61,209 nt of DNA, from positions 1-61,209 of the forward strand of contig MGMD01000017.1 in the NCBI GenBank assembly GCA_001796285.1, in the 5' to 3' direction. The position numbers were made by a program, and so were the translations under genes. The stretch's first letter is position 1; each line of letters starts with the position of its first letter. This stretch comes from Chlamydiae bacterium RIFCSPLOWO2_12_FULL_45_20 (GTDB taxonomy: Bacteria > Chlamydiota > Chlamydiia > Chlamydiales > SM23-39). Positions 50,425-59,532 of the stretch are shown here, in pieces. The notes beneath the pieces were generated by a model. That model had not been told where the DNA came from, searched no databases, and was given only the letters and a program-made list of their open reading frames with translations.

Positions 50425-53380
50425 TCGGTATCAATGTAGAGAAAGCCTTGAAATTTCTCAACAAATAGAAACTTTTTCCCCGTAAAAAAAAATACAAAGC
50501 CCCCCCAAAAGGCAGGGTAAAATGCCTGAGGAGAGCCTCACGGTAGATCGCTGCCTGTAACTCATAGTCGTGCTCTCGGATAGCCTGTTCCATCTCTTGA
50601 TACGTATAGTTTTCTAGCCAGTTTGTTTTCCAATCGAGAAAATAGACTTGGCCTCGATGAAAAAAGACGAGGTCGATAAAACCCTTCACAAAATCCCGTT
50701 GATGAGAAAAGACAAACTCCATCTCTGCCTGCACATTGCAAGGCTCTAAGTCCTGAAGACAAAACCCCGGCTCGATTTCAAGCGACAATACGCTCACTAT
50801 CATCTCGTGAATCACACTATGCCAGGGCTCTAAAAGGGAGCCCTTGAGATCTTCAATAATAAGCCGCTTGATCCACTGAGAATCTCGCCAAAGCGGCTCC
50901 TTGGCACTAAACATCGCTTCCAATAAAGCGTGGATAAGAATCCCCGTCTCTTTCCCCTTAGGCATGGTTTGAAGACTAATCACATCTGTCTCTTCAGATA
51001 GACTTTTTAAAACGCTCGGTAAAGGCTTTGCTAGAGTAGTAAAAGAGGAAAGATAAAAAGGGGTGTAAGAAGGGGGAATCAACAACTTGTCTTTAACCCG
51101 CTCTTTTTGCAATAGAAACCGGGGCGTGTCAAGAACGATATTGTCTACAACAGGCTCGATGGTAATAGACTCTTGAGCCGCAAGAATAGTCAGTGCCTCC
51201 CACATAGATCCTTCAAAATGCTTCGCAAACAGCTCAATCGGCGAATGAGTCCCTGGAGCTGCGCTCCTATGGGATTCTGCAATCGGAATGTAGAGCCTTT
51301 TTTTTGCGCGTGTCAAAGTGACATAGAGTTGGCGCTGTTTTTCAGCATCCAACTCCTGGATTTCGTGAGAAGAAGGAGTGCGCGTTGCAAGTCCAAGCGC
51401 AAACACAACATCAAACTCAAGTCCCTTGGCAATATGCATAGTCATCACTTGGACAGCCTCGCCATCTACCTCCATACGACTCATGGGACCATCTTTTTCC
51501 TTCATGTCATAAAGGGCTCTTTTGATTCCCTCAAGCGAAAGCCCCTCCCTTTTTTCCCAGTGAAAAAGATGTTCAAAAACCTGCATTGCATCTGCGTCGA
51601 ACGCAAACTGCTTTGCAAAAGCGACAAGACCTTCTTCTAACAACAAGCATTTGAGGTCGATAAAGGAAAGCCCGGGCCTGTAAAAAGGGCCCGCTATAGC
51701 CATTTTAACAAGGGATGAATCCTCAGGCGTGAAAGTCGCTAAAAAAAGCTCTAGAACCGCCTGAAAAGAGGAGGATTTCCACAACGGTCGATGGCTTTTA
51801 GATACAGCAGGAATACCCCTTTTTTTCAAAAAAGAAAGTGTTTTTTCAATCTGATATCGATCTTTGACCAAGATCGCTGTACCTTTCCAGCCATTGGCTT
51901 CCATTTCGCGCGCCGCTAAAGGGAGATATACTTCCTCAAAAACTGCACTAGAGTCTTTGGCAATGACAAAGAAATGGATCGCACCCTTTCCATCGTTGCA
52001 ATCTGAGTCAACAAGCGCACCTGCTTTCACTGGTTGAAAAGGAAGACACTGTTGAATTTTGGGCAGATAAAGAAAATCGCGGCTAAATAGCGCGTTAAGA
52101 GCAGAAATAAGCTCTTTGGAAGAGCGGAAATTCGTGTCCAAGTAATAAAGATTTTCCCTGCCCACTACATCTTTTGCTTTGAGATAGGTGTACACGTCTG
52201 CCTTTCGAAAGCGGTAGATCGATTGCTTAGGATCTCCTACAAAATATAGCGTCTTGACCTCCAAAAAAAGACTCTGAAAAATATCCCACTGAAGAGCATC
52301 TGTGTCTTGAAATTCGTCAATCAGAACCGCTTGATATTTTTTTTGGACAAAATGCTTAAAACAAGGACGGCCAAGAGCCTCTTTCATCCGCCTTAAAACC
52401 CCATCTGGATCTAAATAATCTTCTGAGGCCGCCACTTTTTCAGCGATGGGATTCCAAGCAGCTTGGAGAATCGGCCAGACAGGAGCCTTCAAAAGGGGGC
52501 CTACTGTCGCACGCGCCCATGCAAAAAAACCAGGGTAAAAAAGCGGGCCTGATTCTTTCCTTTTCACCTTTAAATTCTCCGAAGAAAGAAAGTCAAAAAG
52601 AGTCCCTCCCTCCTTGAGAAGATAGGCAAAAGAGTGGGGATTATGAAGGCTTGCTAACGCTCTTACCTGAGCCCTAAAATTCCCCTTCATTTTTTTGTAA
52701 TGGCCCGAAAGAGTCTCGAAATCTTGGAGCAAGTTTGCCTCTTCGATCGGTTGTTGCGAATGTAAAGCCGCTTTACAAGTGGCAAAGAGCTCGAAAAAAG
52801 TGCGATTTGGCAAAGGTTCTTCTCTTAAAAGAAGCCGCTGAATGATCTCCTCTTTCGAATCAAATTGCTTCATGAGTAAAGAAAACTGTTCCGGGCAGAT
52901 CAAATGGCCATCTATACCATTTTCGATAAAATCCAACGCCGCCCATCGAAGGCTTTCGGGAACCTCTTCTCTCTCGCTAGGCCAGCCTACCTGAGCTTCA
53001 AAAGCAAATTCTTGAAGCATCCGATAGCAAAACCCATGGATCGTGAAGATTTGGCATTGATCAAAGTTGGCCAGGGCCTCTTCTAAAAAGCGTAATGGCT
53101 GCTCCGAGCCAAAATAGAGCGTCAGATAATCCCAAGCGGGATGTTTTTCACGAAGAAAAGCCGCAGCTTTTTCTACATTGCCTCGAATCCTCATTTTCAA
53201 TTCTCTGGCAGCCGCACGGGTAAAGGTAACAGCGAGGATGCTTTCTAGCTCGCAAGACTCCAAAATAAGCCGAACAAAAATGTGCTCCATTGAAAAAGTC
53301 TTCCCCGTGCCGGCCGAGGCTTCTAGAAGATGAGGGCCAAATAAGGGAAGATGGCTGGAAAGACAATCAAACCGCTTCAT
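50414..53380 (-). CDS. recB: Exodeoxyribonuclease V beta subunit
   Basis: 3'-5' helicase and nuclease of RecBCD, 988 residues (E. coli 1180). LLEASAGTGKTFSMEHIFV (Walker A), ESILAVTFTRAAARELKMRI (Ia), AVLIDEFQDTDALQWDIFQ (II), LYFVGDPKQSIYRFRKADV (III), YLDTNFRSSKEL (IV), TMHIAKGLEFDVVFALGLAT (V), RQLYVTLTRAKKRLYIPIA (VI). The nuclease domain has GFIDLVFFHRGQVYFLDWKTNW; its catalytic Asp-x-Lys reads DWKTN against the usual DYKTN. ATG 53380 is chosen (GGGAG just before), overlapping the recC stop by 14 bases. It starts the repair of double-strand breaks. Confidence 0.95.
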   Translation of the reverse strand: MKRFDCLSSHLPLFGPHLLEASAGTGKTFSMEHIFVRLILESCELESILAVTFTRAAARELKMRIRGNVEKAAAFLREKHPAWDYLTLYFGSEQPLRFLEEALANFDQCQIFTIHGFCYRMLQEFAFEAQVGWPSEREEVPESLRWAALDFIENGIDGHLICPEQFSLLMKQFDSKEEIIQRLLLREEPLPNRTFFELFATCKAALHSQQPIEEANLLQDFETLSGHYKKMKGNFRAQVRALASLHNPHSFAYLLKEGGTLFDFLSSENLKVKRKESGPLFYPGFFAWARATVGPLLKAPVWPILQAAWNPIAEKVAASEDYLDPDGVLRRMKEALGRPCFKHFVQKKYQAVLIDEFQDTDALQWDIFQSLFLEVKTLYFVGDPKQSIYRFRKADVYTYLKAKDVVGRENLYYLDTNFRSSKELISALNALFSRDFLYLPKIQQCLPFQPVKAGALVDSDCNDGKGAIHFFVIAKDSSAVFEEVYLPLAAREMEANGWKGTAILVKDRYQIEKTLSFLKKRGIPAVSKSHRPLWKSSSFQAVLELFLATFTPEDSSLVKMAIAGPFYRPGLSFIDLKCLLLEEGLVAFAKQFAFDADAMQVFEHLFHWEKREGLSLEGIKRALYDMKEKDGPMSRMEVDGEAVQVMTMHIAKGLEFDVVFALGLATRTPSSHEIQELDAEKQRQLYVTLTRAKKRLYIPIAESHRSAAPGTHSPIELFAKHFEGSMWEALTILAAQESITIEPVVDNIVLDTPRFLLQKERVKDKLLIPPSYTPFYLSSFTTLAKPLPSVLKSLSEETDVISLQTMPKGKETGILIHALLEAMFSAKEPLWRDSQWIKRLIIEDLKGSLLEPWHSVIHEMIVSVLSLEIEPGFCLQDLEPCNVQAEMEFVFSHQRDFVKGFIDLVFFHRGQVYFLDWKTNWLENYTYQEMEQAIREHDYELQAAIYREALLRHFTLPFGGALYFFLRGKSFYLLRNFKAFSTLIPNVI

Positions 53381-56237
53381 CTCCCTCCCTAGACAGCTTC
53401 TTTGTAGTCGGGTAAAGGGCAATCAAGCCAGAAAAAGTCCTTTTACAAAGGACTTCCCAGTCTGAAAAGATCTCTTGAGACGTCGGTAGTTCTGTCCGAG
53501 AGACCACCCAATCATACACTGGGTCTTCTAGCGAAGGCCCCTGCAGCCGCGCCTTTTCAAGCGCTTCCATCCCTTTTCTCAAGATGGGATCGGTCCAATG
53601 TGAAAGCAAAGGGGAAGGGCATCTCAGAGCGATCAAGAAATATTCCAAAAGGGCGGCTAAATGTTTTTCAGGATTTTCTATAGACCTCACTCTGTCTTCT
53701 TTGAGAATACGTAGATGGGGGCAGCCAAAAAAGATCGATGAAATCAGCGCATCAGACCATACTTGAAGAGAACCTGCAATCGTATCGGGCCTAAAAGAGA
53801 GCATCCCTTCCCGAGAAGTTTGGTGAATCGTCCCTGTAAGGACAACGCTCCCCTTTTCCAAGGGTACTTCTAGCGGAGGGACAATGTAGCGATGATCCTC
53901 CCATTTAGGCTCTCTAGAACCTTCTCGAAGCTCCAAGGTCACAGGTGTACATTTCGCTAACAGCTCCTCTTTCTTCTCTAAAATGTCTATTTCAAGGGCT
54001 TTTCCTATCATTCCTGGGCCGAAATCAACAGGCCCCTCTAAACTTTGTTTCAAGAGTTTTGCTTTTTGGAGAGCGAAGGTCTCTTGCAACGTTCGGTCGA
54101 GATAGATACCATGAGCTTTTTGAAGATAAAACTGCCATGGGTGTTTGAGGAGTTGTCTGAGCTCTGAAAGCAAAACATGAACTCTTCCGACCGAAAAAGA
54201 GCTTGACGTAAAGCGAGGCCAGACGACGGTTTTTTTTAGCGGCTGCTGTTTTTTGGGAAAACGCTCTTCTTGTATTTCTTTCCCAGTAACGCTGAGGAGT
54301 TCTTGGACAAGAAGGGAAGCAGCAACCGGCTTACCCTCTTCTTCAGAAAGATGGCAGTAGCTAATTCGAAGCAGCTCCTCACAGGAAAAAACAGCGGCTA
54401 AAAATGCGTAGCGATCCCGATCTACTGAAGTCGGGATCGATTTTTTTCCCCTTGAGAGATCTAAAGAAGACACTACCCTCTTGGTGGGAAAACTTTCCTC
54501 ATCCATTCCGATGCAAAAAAGAGCCTTTGCAGGAATTAAAGAAGCGTCTTGTAGACGGGAAAACTGCACCGCATGAAGATGGGCAGCATGAATGTGTCCA
54601 AAGCTGGGGCGCATCAGTAGGTATTGGATCCCATCCATGGAACAACAAACTTCCTCTTTAAAGTTTTTAAAACTCTTCAAAAGATGAGAAAAAGAGGCCA
54701 TTTCCCCTTCATCTTCCGCGTCGATCTCAAAAAGCGCGCTTGCTTTTTCTAGGTACGCAGCCCAAAATGGTAAGGACTTTTTTTCAAAAACAGGGAACCA
54801 CTTCAGCGTTTCAAAACAACCAATGAGCTCTTCAAAAAGATCAGACTCTAGCTCGATTTCTCGAATGTAGATCAACGTATCGAGCAAACGGTCCAGACCC
54901 CTTTCCCAAGAGCCATGATCGGTAAAGGGTTTGGAGCCAAGAGTTGCCTCCAACACTTCCTCTCGGTGCTTAGGGTCTATTCCCCAATCTATTCCCGCAT
55001 ACTCCAACCAAGCTCGAATGTTTTGTAAATCTCCCGAATTCCAGCCTTGCTTTTTTGAGAAAGAAGGGGTTTCGAAGAGAGTAAGAAGTGCCTCAACATC
55101 CCATCTGCCGTTCACAAAAGACAACAACCGGACCAACCCTTGGCGAAACGAGCTTGTAGGTCCCACACCAACACCAGAAATGCGATAAGGAATCTCCTCT
55201 CCAAACACATATTCGATCAGAGGAACATACGGCTCTATGTCGGGGGCCAATACAGAAATCTCATGATATAAAAGTCCTGTTTTTAGAATCTCTTCTCGCA
55301 AAACTTCGATCTCATGGAGTCTAGAGTTCCCTGTTAAAAAAAGCTTAATAGAATCGTCTATACCTGACGGAGCGCGGGATATTGTGGGATTTTTTGTATT
55401 CTCAAAATGGAGAAGATCAAATTGGACTTGCTTTAAAAGAGTGGTGGCCTGAGGGATCAAGTAGCACTCTTCCTCTTGATAGTCAAACGAGCGCAAAATT
55501 TTTAGCGTTTCTTTACCAAGCCTTCCCCAGTTGGCAAGGTTTCTCGGAGCCTCTGAAAGGTAGCGATCGAGTTCCAGGCACACCCTATCCTTCGCTCCCC
55601 GCCGCTTCCAGTGCCGATGAAGACTTTTTCTCTCCCAATCAGATTCTGTATCCTCCCAATAGTAAAGACAGGGAGAAAAAAGATACACCTGTAAAGCGGG
55701 CGAAGAAAAGAGAAACTTCCAATAAATTGGAGCTAAATAGTCGATCCCAAAACAGATGACTTCATGATCTATCTGGCATTCTCGTTCTAATGGGGGAGGA
55801 TAGTGAAGAAAATATTTTTTGACGATTTCTTCTTGAAATCCTTGATCCTTCCTTTCCTGTTCATGTTCCCCATAGATAGTAACAAGACGGGAGAAAAGAT
55901 CTGCGAGGTGAATGAGTCTTTTTTCTTTTCCTTGTAGATAATGCTGGAGCTCAAGATCGCTACTCTTTTCCAGAAGGCCATAAAGGGTCAAAAACGTTTC
56001 TGGAAAGCTAGTAAAGCTTGGGAAATAGCGTTCTGGCTCTACCATTTTTAAGCCTGCTGCAATGCCATTTCTTTTGGCAATTTCGAGATAAAGCCACCTC
56101 CCGATTTGCTGATTGGGGACGAGAATTGTATGCACTCTTCCCGAGCTTTTGACGTATTCTGCAAGCTTTCGGGCGAGTAGATCGAGGCGATTGCTGAAGA
56201 AAAACACCCTTTCCATTTTAACATATTCATCTCGCAT
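53367..56237 (-). CDS. recC: Exodeoxyribonuclease V gamma subunit
   Basis: Inactive-helicase scaffold of RecBCD that recognises Chi-like sites and splits the DNA. 956 residues from ATG 56237, which has GAGGG seven bases upstream; ATG 56216 (MERVFFFSNRLD, aligning with E. coli MLRVYHSNRLD) is the other good candidate. N-terminal VFFFSNRLDLLARKLAEYV and VPNQQIGRWLYLEIAKRNGI, middle ISVLAPDIEPYVPLIEYVFG and IPYRISGVGVGPTSSFR, and late ALFCIGMDEESFPTKRV match RecC. Divergent from the transporter gene with 78 bases between starts. Order recC-recB equals CT640-639 in C. trachomatis. Confidence 0.93.
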   Translation of the reverse strand: MRDEYVKMERVFFFSNRLDLLARKLAEYVKSSGRVHTILVPNQQIGRWLYLEIAKRNGIAAGLKMVEPERYFPSFTSFPETFLTLYGLLEKSSDLELQHYLQGKEKRLIHLADLFSRLVTIYGEHEQERKDQGFQEEIVKKYFLHYPPPLERECQIDHEVICFGIDYLAPIYWKFLFSSPALQVYLFSPCLYYWEDTESDWERKSLHRHWKRRGAKDRVCLELDRYLSEAPRNLANWGRLGKETLKILRSFDYQEEECYLIPQATTLLKQVQFDLLHFENTKNPTISRAPSGIDDSIKLFLTGNSRLHEIEVLREEILKTGLLYHEISVLAPDIEPYVPLIEYVFGEEIPYRISGVGVGPTSSFRQGLVRLLSFVNGRWDVEALLTLFETPSFSKKQGWNSGDLQNIRAWLEYAGIDWGIDPKHREEVLEATLGSKPFTDHGSWERGLDRLLDTLIYIREIELESDLFEELIGCFETLKWFPVFEKKSLPFWAAYLEKASALFEIDAEDEGEMASFSHLLKSFKNFKEEVCCSMDGIQYLLMRPSFGHIHAAHLHAVQFSRLQDASLIPAKALFCIGMDEESFPTKRVVSSLDLSRGKKSIPTSVDRDRYAFLAAVFSCEELLRISYCHLSEEEGKPVAASLLVQELLSVTGKEIQEERFPKKQQPLKKTVVWPRFTSSSFSVGRVHVLLSELRQLLKHPWQFYLQKAHGIYLDRTLQETFALQKAKLLKQSLEGPVDFGPGMIGKALEIDILEKKEELLAKCTPVTLELREGSREPKWEDHRYIVPPLEVPLEKGSVVLTGTIHQTSREGMLSFRPDTIAGSLQVWSDALISSIFFGCPHLRILKEDRVRSIENPEKHLAALLEYFLIALRCPSPLLSHWTDPILRKGMEALEKARLQGPSLEDPVYDWVVSRTELPTSQEIFSDWEVLCKRTFSGLIALYPTTKKLSREGDEAV

Positions 56238-56315
56238 GAGCAATCCCTCTTTTTCAGTTGCAAATAGGCTGAAGGAATAGATACTCTGGAGAAGGTTTTG
56301 TTGAGGAAATCTTTC

Positions 56316-58007
56316 ATGCGTTCGATCTTTCGAAGTGACTTCCGCTCCTTTTATTTTCTCAATGCAACGCAATTTCTCGGTGCCTTGAACGACAATGTTT
56401 TTAAGCTCCTTGTTATTTATCTTTTGATCAATCTCAAAGGCCCCTCTGCGGCAAACTCTATTCTTTCTTTAGCTGGAGCGATTTTTGTAATCCCCTTTCT
56501 TCTTTTTTCGTCTGGAGCAGGAGTAGTGGCTGACCGCATCAGTAAAAGAACGATCATCGTTTTTACGAAAGCGTTCGAAGTGTGCATCATGCTCTTTGGC
56601 ATGCTTGCGATCTCTTTAAGATGGGAAGTGGGCGTCTATACAGCGCTGTTTTTAATGGCGACGCAAAGCGCCATTTTCGGCCCTTCAAAATATGGTATTA
56701 TCCCCGAGCTTGTTGAGACGAAAATGGTTTCGAAGGCCAACGGATCTTTGACCTCTTTTACCTATCTAGCGATTATTTTGGGGACGTTTCTCGCATCCTT
56801 TCTCACCGATATTTCGGGAAAGAATTTTGTGCTGGAAGCAAGTGTTTGCGTATTGATTGCAGGGATAGGCCTGATGGCAAGCTTTGGGATTAATCGAACG
56901 ACCCCTCAAAATTCATCCAAGAAAGTGAATCCTGTATTTTTATATGAAATTTATCAAACGTTGAAATTCAGCTGGAAAATCCCTCACCTGCTTCCTATGA
57001 TTTATGGATCTTCGTTTTTTCTTTTTATCGGCGCCTTTACTCAGCTTAACATCATCCCGTTTGCCATGCAATCTTTAGGCTTGAGTGAAGTGGGTGGAGG
57101 GTATCTCTTTCTTCCGACAGCCGTCGGAATTGCCATAGGCGCTGTTCTTTCTGGCCTTCTCTCAAAGGATCGCGTCGAGCCTGGGATTTCTTGTATTTGT
57201 GGCTTTTTCATTGCGCTGTTCTTTTTTCTTCTTTACTGCTTTGCCTGGTCTTTGACAATGACCCTTATCCTTCTGGGGCTTCTTGGCGTGTTTGGGGGGG
57301 CTTACCTCATCCCCTTTGATTCTTTTTTACAACTCAATAGTCCCAAGGAAAAAAGGGGACAAGTCATTGCTGCCGCCAATTTTTTTAGTTTCATCGGGGT
57401 CCTCATGGCCTCCTTTGCTCTTTATTTGATCAGTGAAAAGTTAGGATTTTCTGCTGCAAGCGGCTTTTTTTGGATGGCAATGATCACTTTTGTTTCCAAT
57501 GTTGTGACGACCGGCCGACTCTCGGGACTTTTTTTCCCCTTCTTTGTCAATAAGATCCTTAAACGCTTCCGTAGACTAAAACTCACCTCAGAAGTCCCCC
57601 ATCCATCGACGATTATTATCCTCGAAAGCAACTCTTGGTACGATGCTCTGCTTCTTTTTTCATGCCTACCGCGACTGAAACTTCTCATACCGGGCCGATA
57701 CTTCCGAGTATTCCCTTGGTTTAACGGTCTTTTAGAATCGATTCAATTGGTTCCTCCCGAGCCTGACATGCGGTCTACCCTGAAAAACCTGTTTGGTCAG
57801 GCCAAAAGGTTTCAGGGGCAAAACTCGTCAGTGTGCCTTTTTTTTTACAAAAGAGAAGATAGTGCAACAATCATAGACGCCTATACAAAAATCTTTGGGA
57901 AATTGAACTTAGAGATACAGTTTGCTTATGGGAAAACCGAGAAAATAGAAAAACGGTTTTTGTTTTTCCGCTACTATCAAAAACAAATTATTTTGAGTTT
58001 TTCATAG
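56316..58007 (+). CDS. LplT/YgeD-type MFS transporter with acyltransferase-like C-terminal tail
   Basis: 563 residues from ATG 56316 (GAGG nine bases upstream). Residues 1-400 form twelve helices of the lysophospholipid transporter family: FLNATQFLGALNDNVFKLL at helix 1, GVVADRISKRTIIVF after helix 2, QSAIFGPSKYGIIPEL, and GLLGVFGGAYLIPFDSFLQ. It probably flips lyso-phospholipid across the inner membrane. The last 140 residues resemble a PlsC acyltransferase domain: PSTIIILESNSWYDALLL matches the motif I site (NHxSxxD) but the catalytic His is Ser, so activity is doubtful. The gene is next to recC as YgeD (CT641) is in Chlamydia. Confidence 0.85.
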   Translation: MRSIFRSDFRSFYFLNATQFLGALNDNVFKLLVIYLLINLKGPSAANSILSLAGAIFVIPFLLFSSGAGVVADRISKRTIIVFTKAFEVCIMLFGMLAISLRWEVGVYTALFLMATQSAIFGPSKYGIIPELVETKMVSKANGSLTSFTYLAIILGTFLASFLTDISGKNFVLEASVCVLIAGIGLMASFGINRTTPQNSSKKVNPVFLYEIYQTLKFSWKIPHLLPMIYGSSFFLFIGAFTQLNIIPFAMQSLGLSEVGGGYLFLPTAVGIAIGAVLSGLLSKDRVEPGISCICGFFIALFFFLLYCFAWSLTMTLILLGLLGVFGGAYLIPFDSFLQLNSPKEKRGQVIAAANFFSFIGVLMASFALYLISEKLGFSAASGFFWMAMITFVSNVVTTGRLSGLFFPFFVNKILKRFRRLKLTSEVPHPSTIIILESNSWYDALLLFSCLPRLKLLIPGRYFRVFPWFNGLLESIQLVPPEPDMRSTLKNLFGQAKRFQGQNSSVCLFFYKREDSATIIDAYTKIFGKLNLEIQFAYGKTEKIEKRFLFFRYYQKQIILSFS

Positions 58008-58014
58008 CCTCTTA

Positions 58015-58092
58015 ATACCAATCGCAACAAATAAATTCATATTTAAGCGCGTCAAAGCGCTTAAATATGAATTTATTTGTTGCGATTGGTAT
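58015..58092. repeat. Perfect 36-bp inverted repeat between convergent genes
   Basis: Arms of 36 bases (left arm begins ATACCAATCGCAACAAATAA) are exact reverse complements around the 6-base loop GTCAAA. The centre GCGCGTCAAAGCGC is shared with family 3 repeats B and C. It lies 7 bases after one gene and 10 before the end of the convergent one. There is no T-run, so it is not a simple terminator, though the RNA would fold strongly. It may be a mobile palindromic unit. Confidence 0.95.
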
Positions 58093-58102
58093 AAAACTCG
58101 AG

Positions 58103-59413
58103 TTAAAAAGCATAGATAAACTCCATCTCATATTGCTTAAAACGTAGATTAGGGCCTATCGTGTGATCCAAGGTCCATGAAGTGCGAAAATTTTGCAAAA
58201 CAGTCAAATTATCCGTGAGGGCATACAATGCCTCAATCTCAAACCCTTTGTAATTGCCATTGCCCACGGCAGTTTGGGCTGTCGTTTCTCCACTGTCCGG
58301 GTTTCCGTTGCTGTTGTTGGTGTAGAATCCCACTCCCGCAGCATTCCCCCGACCGATACCGCTTGCATCAAAATCGGTGACAGCTTGAGCCTGTACCCAC
58401 TGATAGTTCGCATTGATTGCAAAATCGTACTGCTTCTTCACAAGACCGATGGAAAAACCCGCATACCAAGCCCAGTTCTGCCTCTGATTGTGAGTTTGTG
58501 GAACGCCCCCAGCGAGATGGTTCGTAAGTCCAGCCGCATAAAACTTGAGAAGCCGCTTGCCCATCCACTTGGGGTAGTATTGATAAGAAATTTGAAGCTG
58601 GGAAATTAAAAACTTGTATCTAAGATCCATTAATAAATTAGCAGCAGGCTTATACCAATCGATGATTGAATATTTAATATTAAGCCCCACATCCGCAATT
58701 TGAAGAGCTCCCAGCTCGGCAACGCAAGAATAGTGGTTTGTTTGGTCGTCGACAAGAAGACCCCCTAAATTTAAGTAGAAAAGGCCGATAGACTCCCACA
58801 CTTTGTTAAAACGAAAAAGAACCCCGTCAAAAATGGTAGAAAATTCAATCTGGGAATCAAAAACATTGAATAGATAGCGCCTACCAAGCTCTATATCCAA
58901 AGTAAAAGTATCTCCGGGAACCACACGACCTCCGCAATATCCCTTCTCTAAGCGAATGTGATTGACCGTCCCGCTGCTAACTCCCATGTCGTTATCGAAT
59001 TCCACTTTAATAGCCGCCCAGGTTCGATCGGTACGGTAGTCAATCATCACATTGACTTCGTTATCCCAGGCGTACTGAGGTTTACGAGTCGCTGCGCCCT
59101 CCCCTCGTTGGCGCACCCCATTTTTAATCTCTACAGTATCTTGAAATTCTGTGCGAACCTCGCCACTTAAAGAAAGATCTCCTCCGATTTCTTTCACGGT
59201 CACTAGGCGCTTATCACGAATCCATCTGCGGAGCGCTTCCATATCATCCGCTTCCGGATCTCGTTTCTCTTCAAACTGTACATCTCCTTGGGCCACAGGA
59301 AGAACTACGAGCGGGGTTGGGGAAACCAGCTTGTCTTCCGTCGCTAAGGTCTCACTCCCCTCTCCGAAAAGAGAGACGAATGCAAAAAATAAAAAAAGAG
59401 CCCTTTGCCCCAT
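58103..59413 (-). CDS. Outer membrane beta-barrel protein, porin-like, 436 aa
   Basis: Signal peptide GQRALFLFFAFVSLFGEGS (start ATG 59413; weak GAGAG site). A helical or linker region to about residue 90 (ADDMEALRRWIRDKR), then beta strands with aromatic girdles: GDLSLSGEVRTEFQD, TWAAIKVEFDNDMGV, DTFTLDIELGRRYLF, IGLFYLNLGGLLVDD, FAINANYQWVQAQAV, and the last strand YEMEFIYAF with terminal Phe for BAM. Likely a 16-strand diffusion porin of the kind used in chlamydial outer membranes; the substrate is unknown. No lipobox. It stands alone between a palindrome and a 119-base gap. Confidence 0.75.
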   Translation of the reverse strand: MGQRALFLFFAFVSLFGEGSETLATEDKLVSPTPLVVLPVAQGDVQFEEKRDPEADDMEALRRWIRDKRLVTVKEIGGDLSLSGEVRTEFQDTVEIKNGVRQRGEGAATRKPQYAWDNEVNVMIDYRTDRTWAAIKVEFDNDMGVSSGTVNHIRLEKGYCGGRVVPGDTFTLDIELGRRYLFNVFDSQIEFSTIFDGVLFRFNKVWESIGLFYLNLGGLLVDDQTNHYSCVAELGALQIADVGLNIKYSIIDWYKPAANLLMDLRYKFLISQLQISYQYYPKWMGKRLLKFYAAGLTNHLAGGVPQTHNQRQNWAWYAGFSIGLVKKQYDFAINANYQWVQAQAVTDFDASGIGRGNAAGVGFYTNNSNGNPDSGETTAQTAVGNGNYKGFEIEALYALTDNLTVLQNFRTSWTLDHTIGPNLRFKQYEMEFIYAF

Positions 59414-59532
59414 ATCGTTTAGCTCTCAACCCGTATAGGATTAGCCAATTTCCTGCTGGAGGTCTATTACGGGTATATTGAAAAGTCCCAAAAAAAGCAA
59501 TATCCTGATATCAAGTTCCAAGTATCCAAGAT

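Noticed and set aside
58015..58092. Palindrome as an intrinsic terminator
   Set aside because: No T-run follows on either strand and the stem is far longer than typical.
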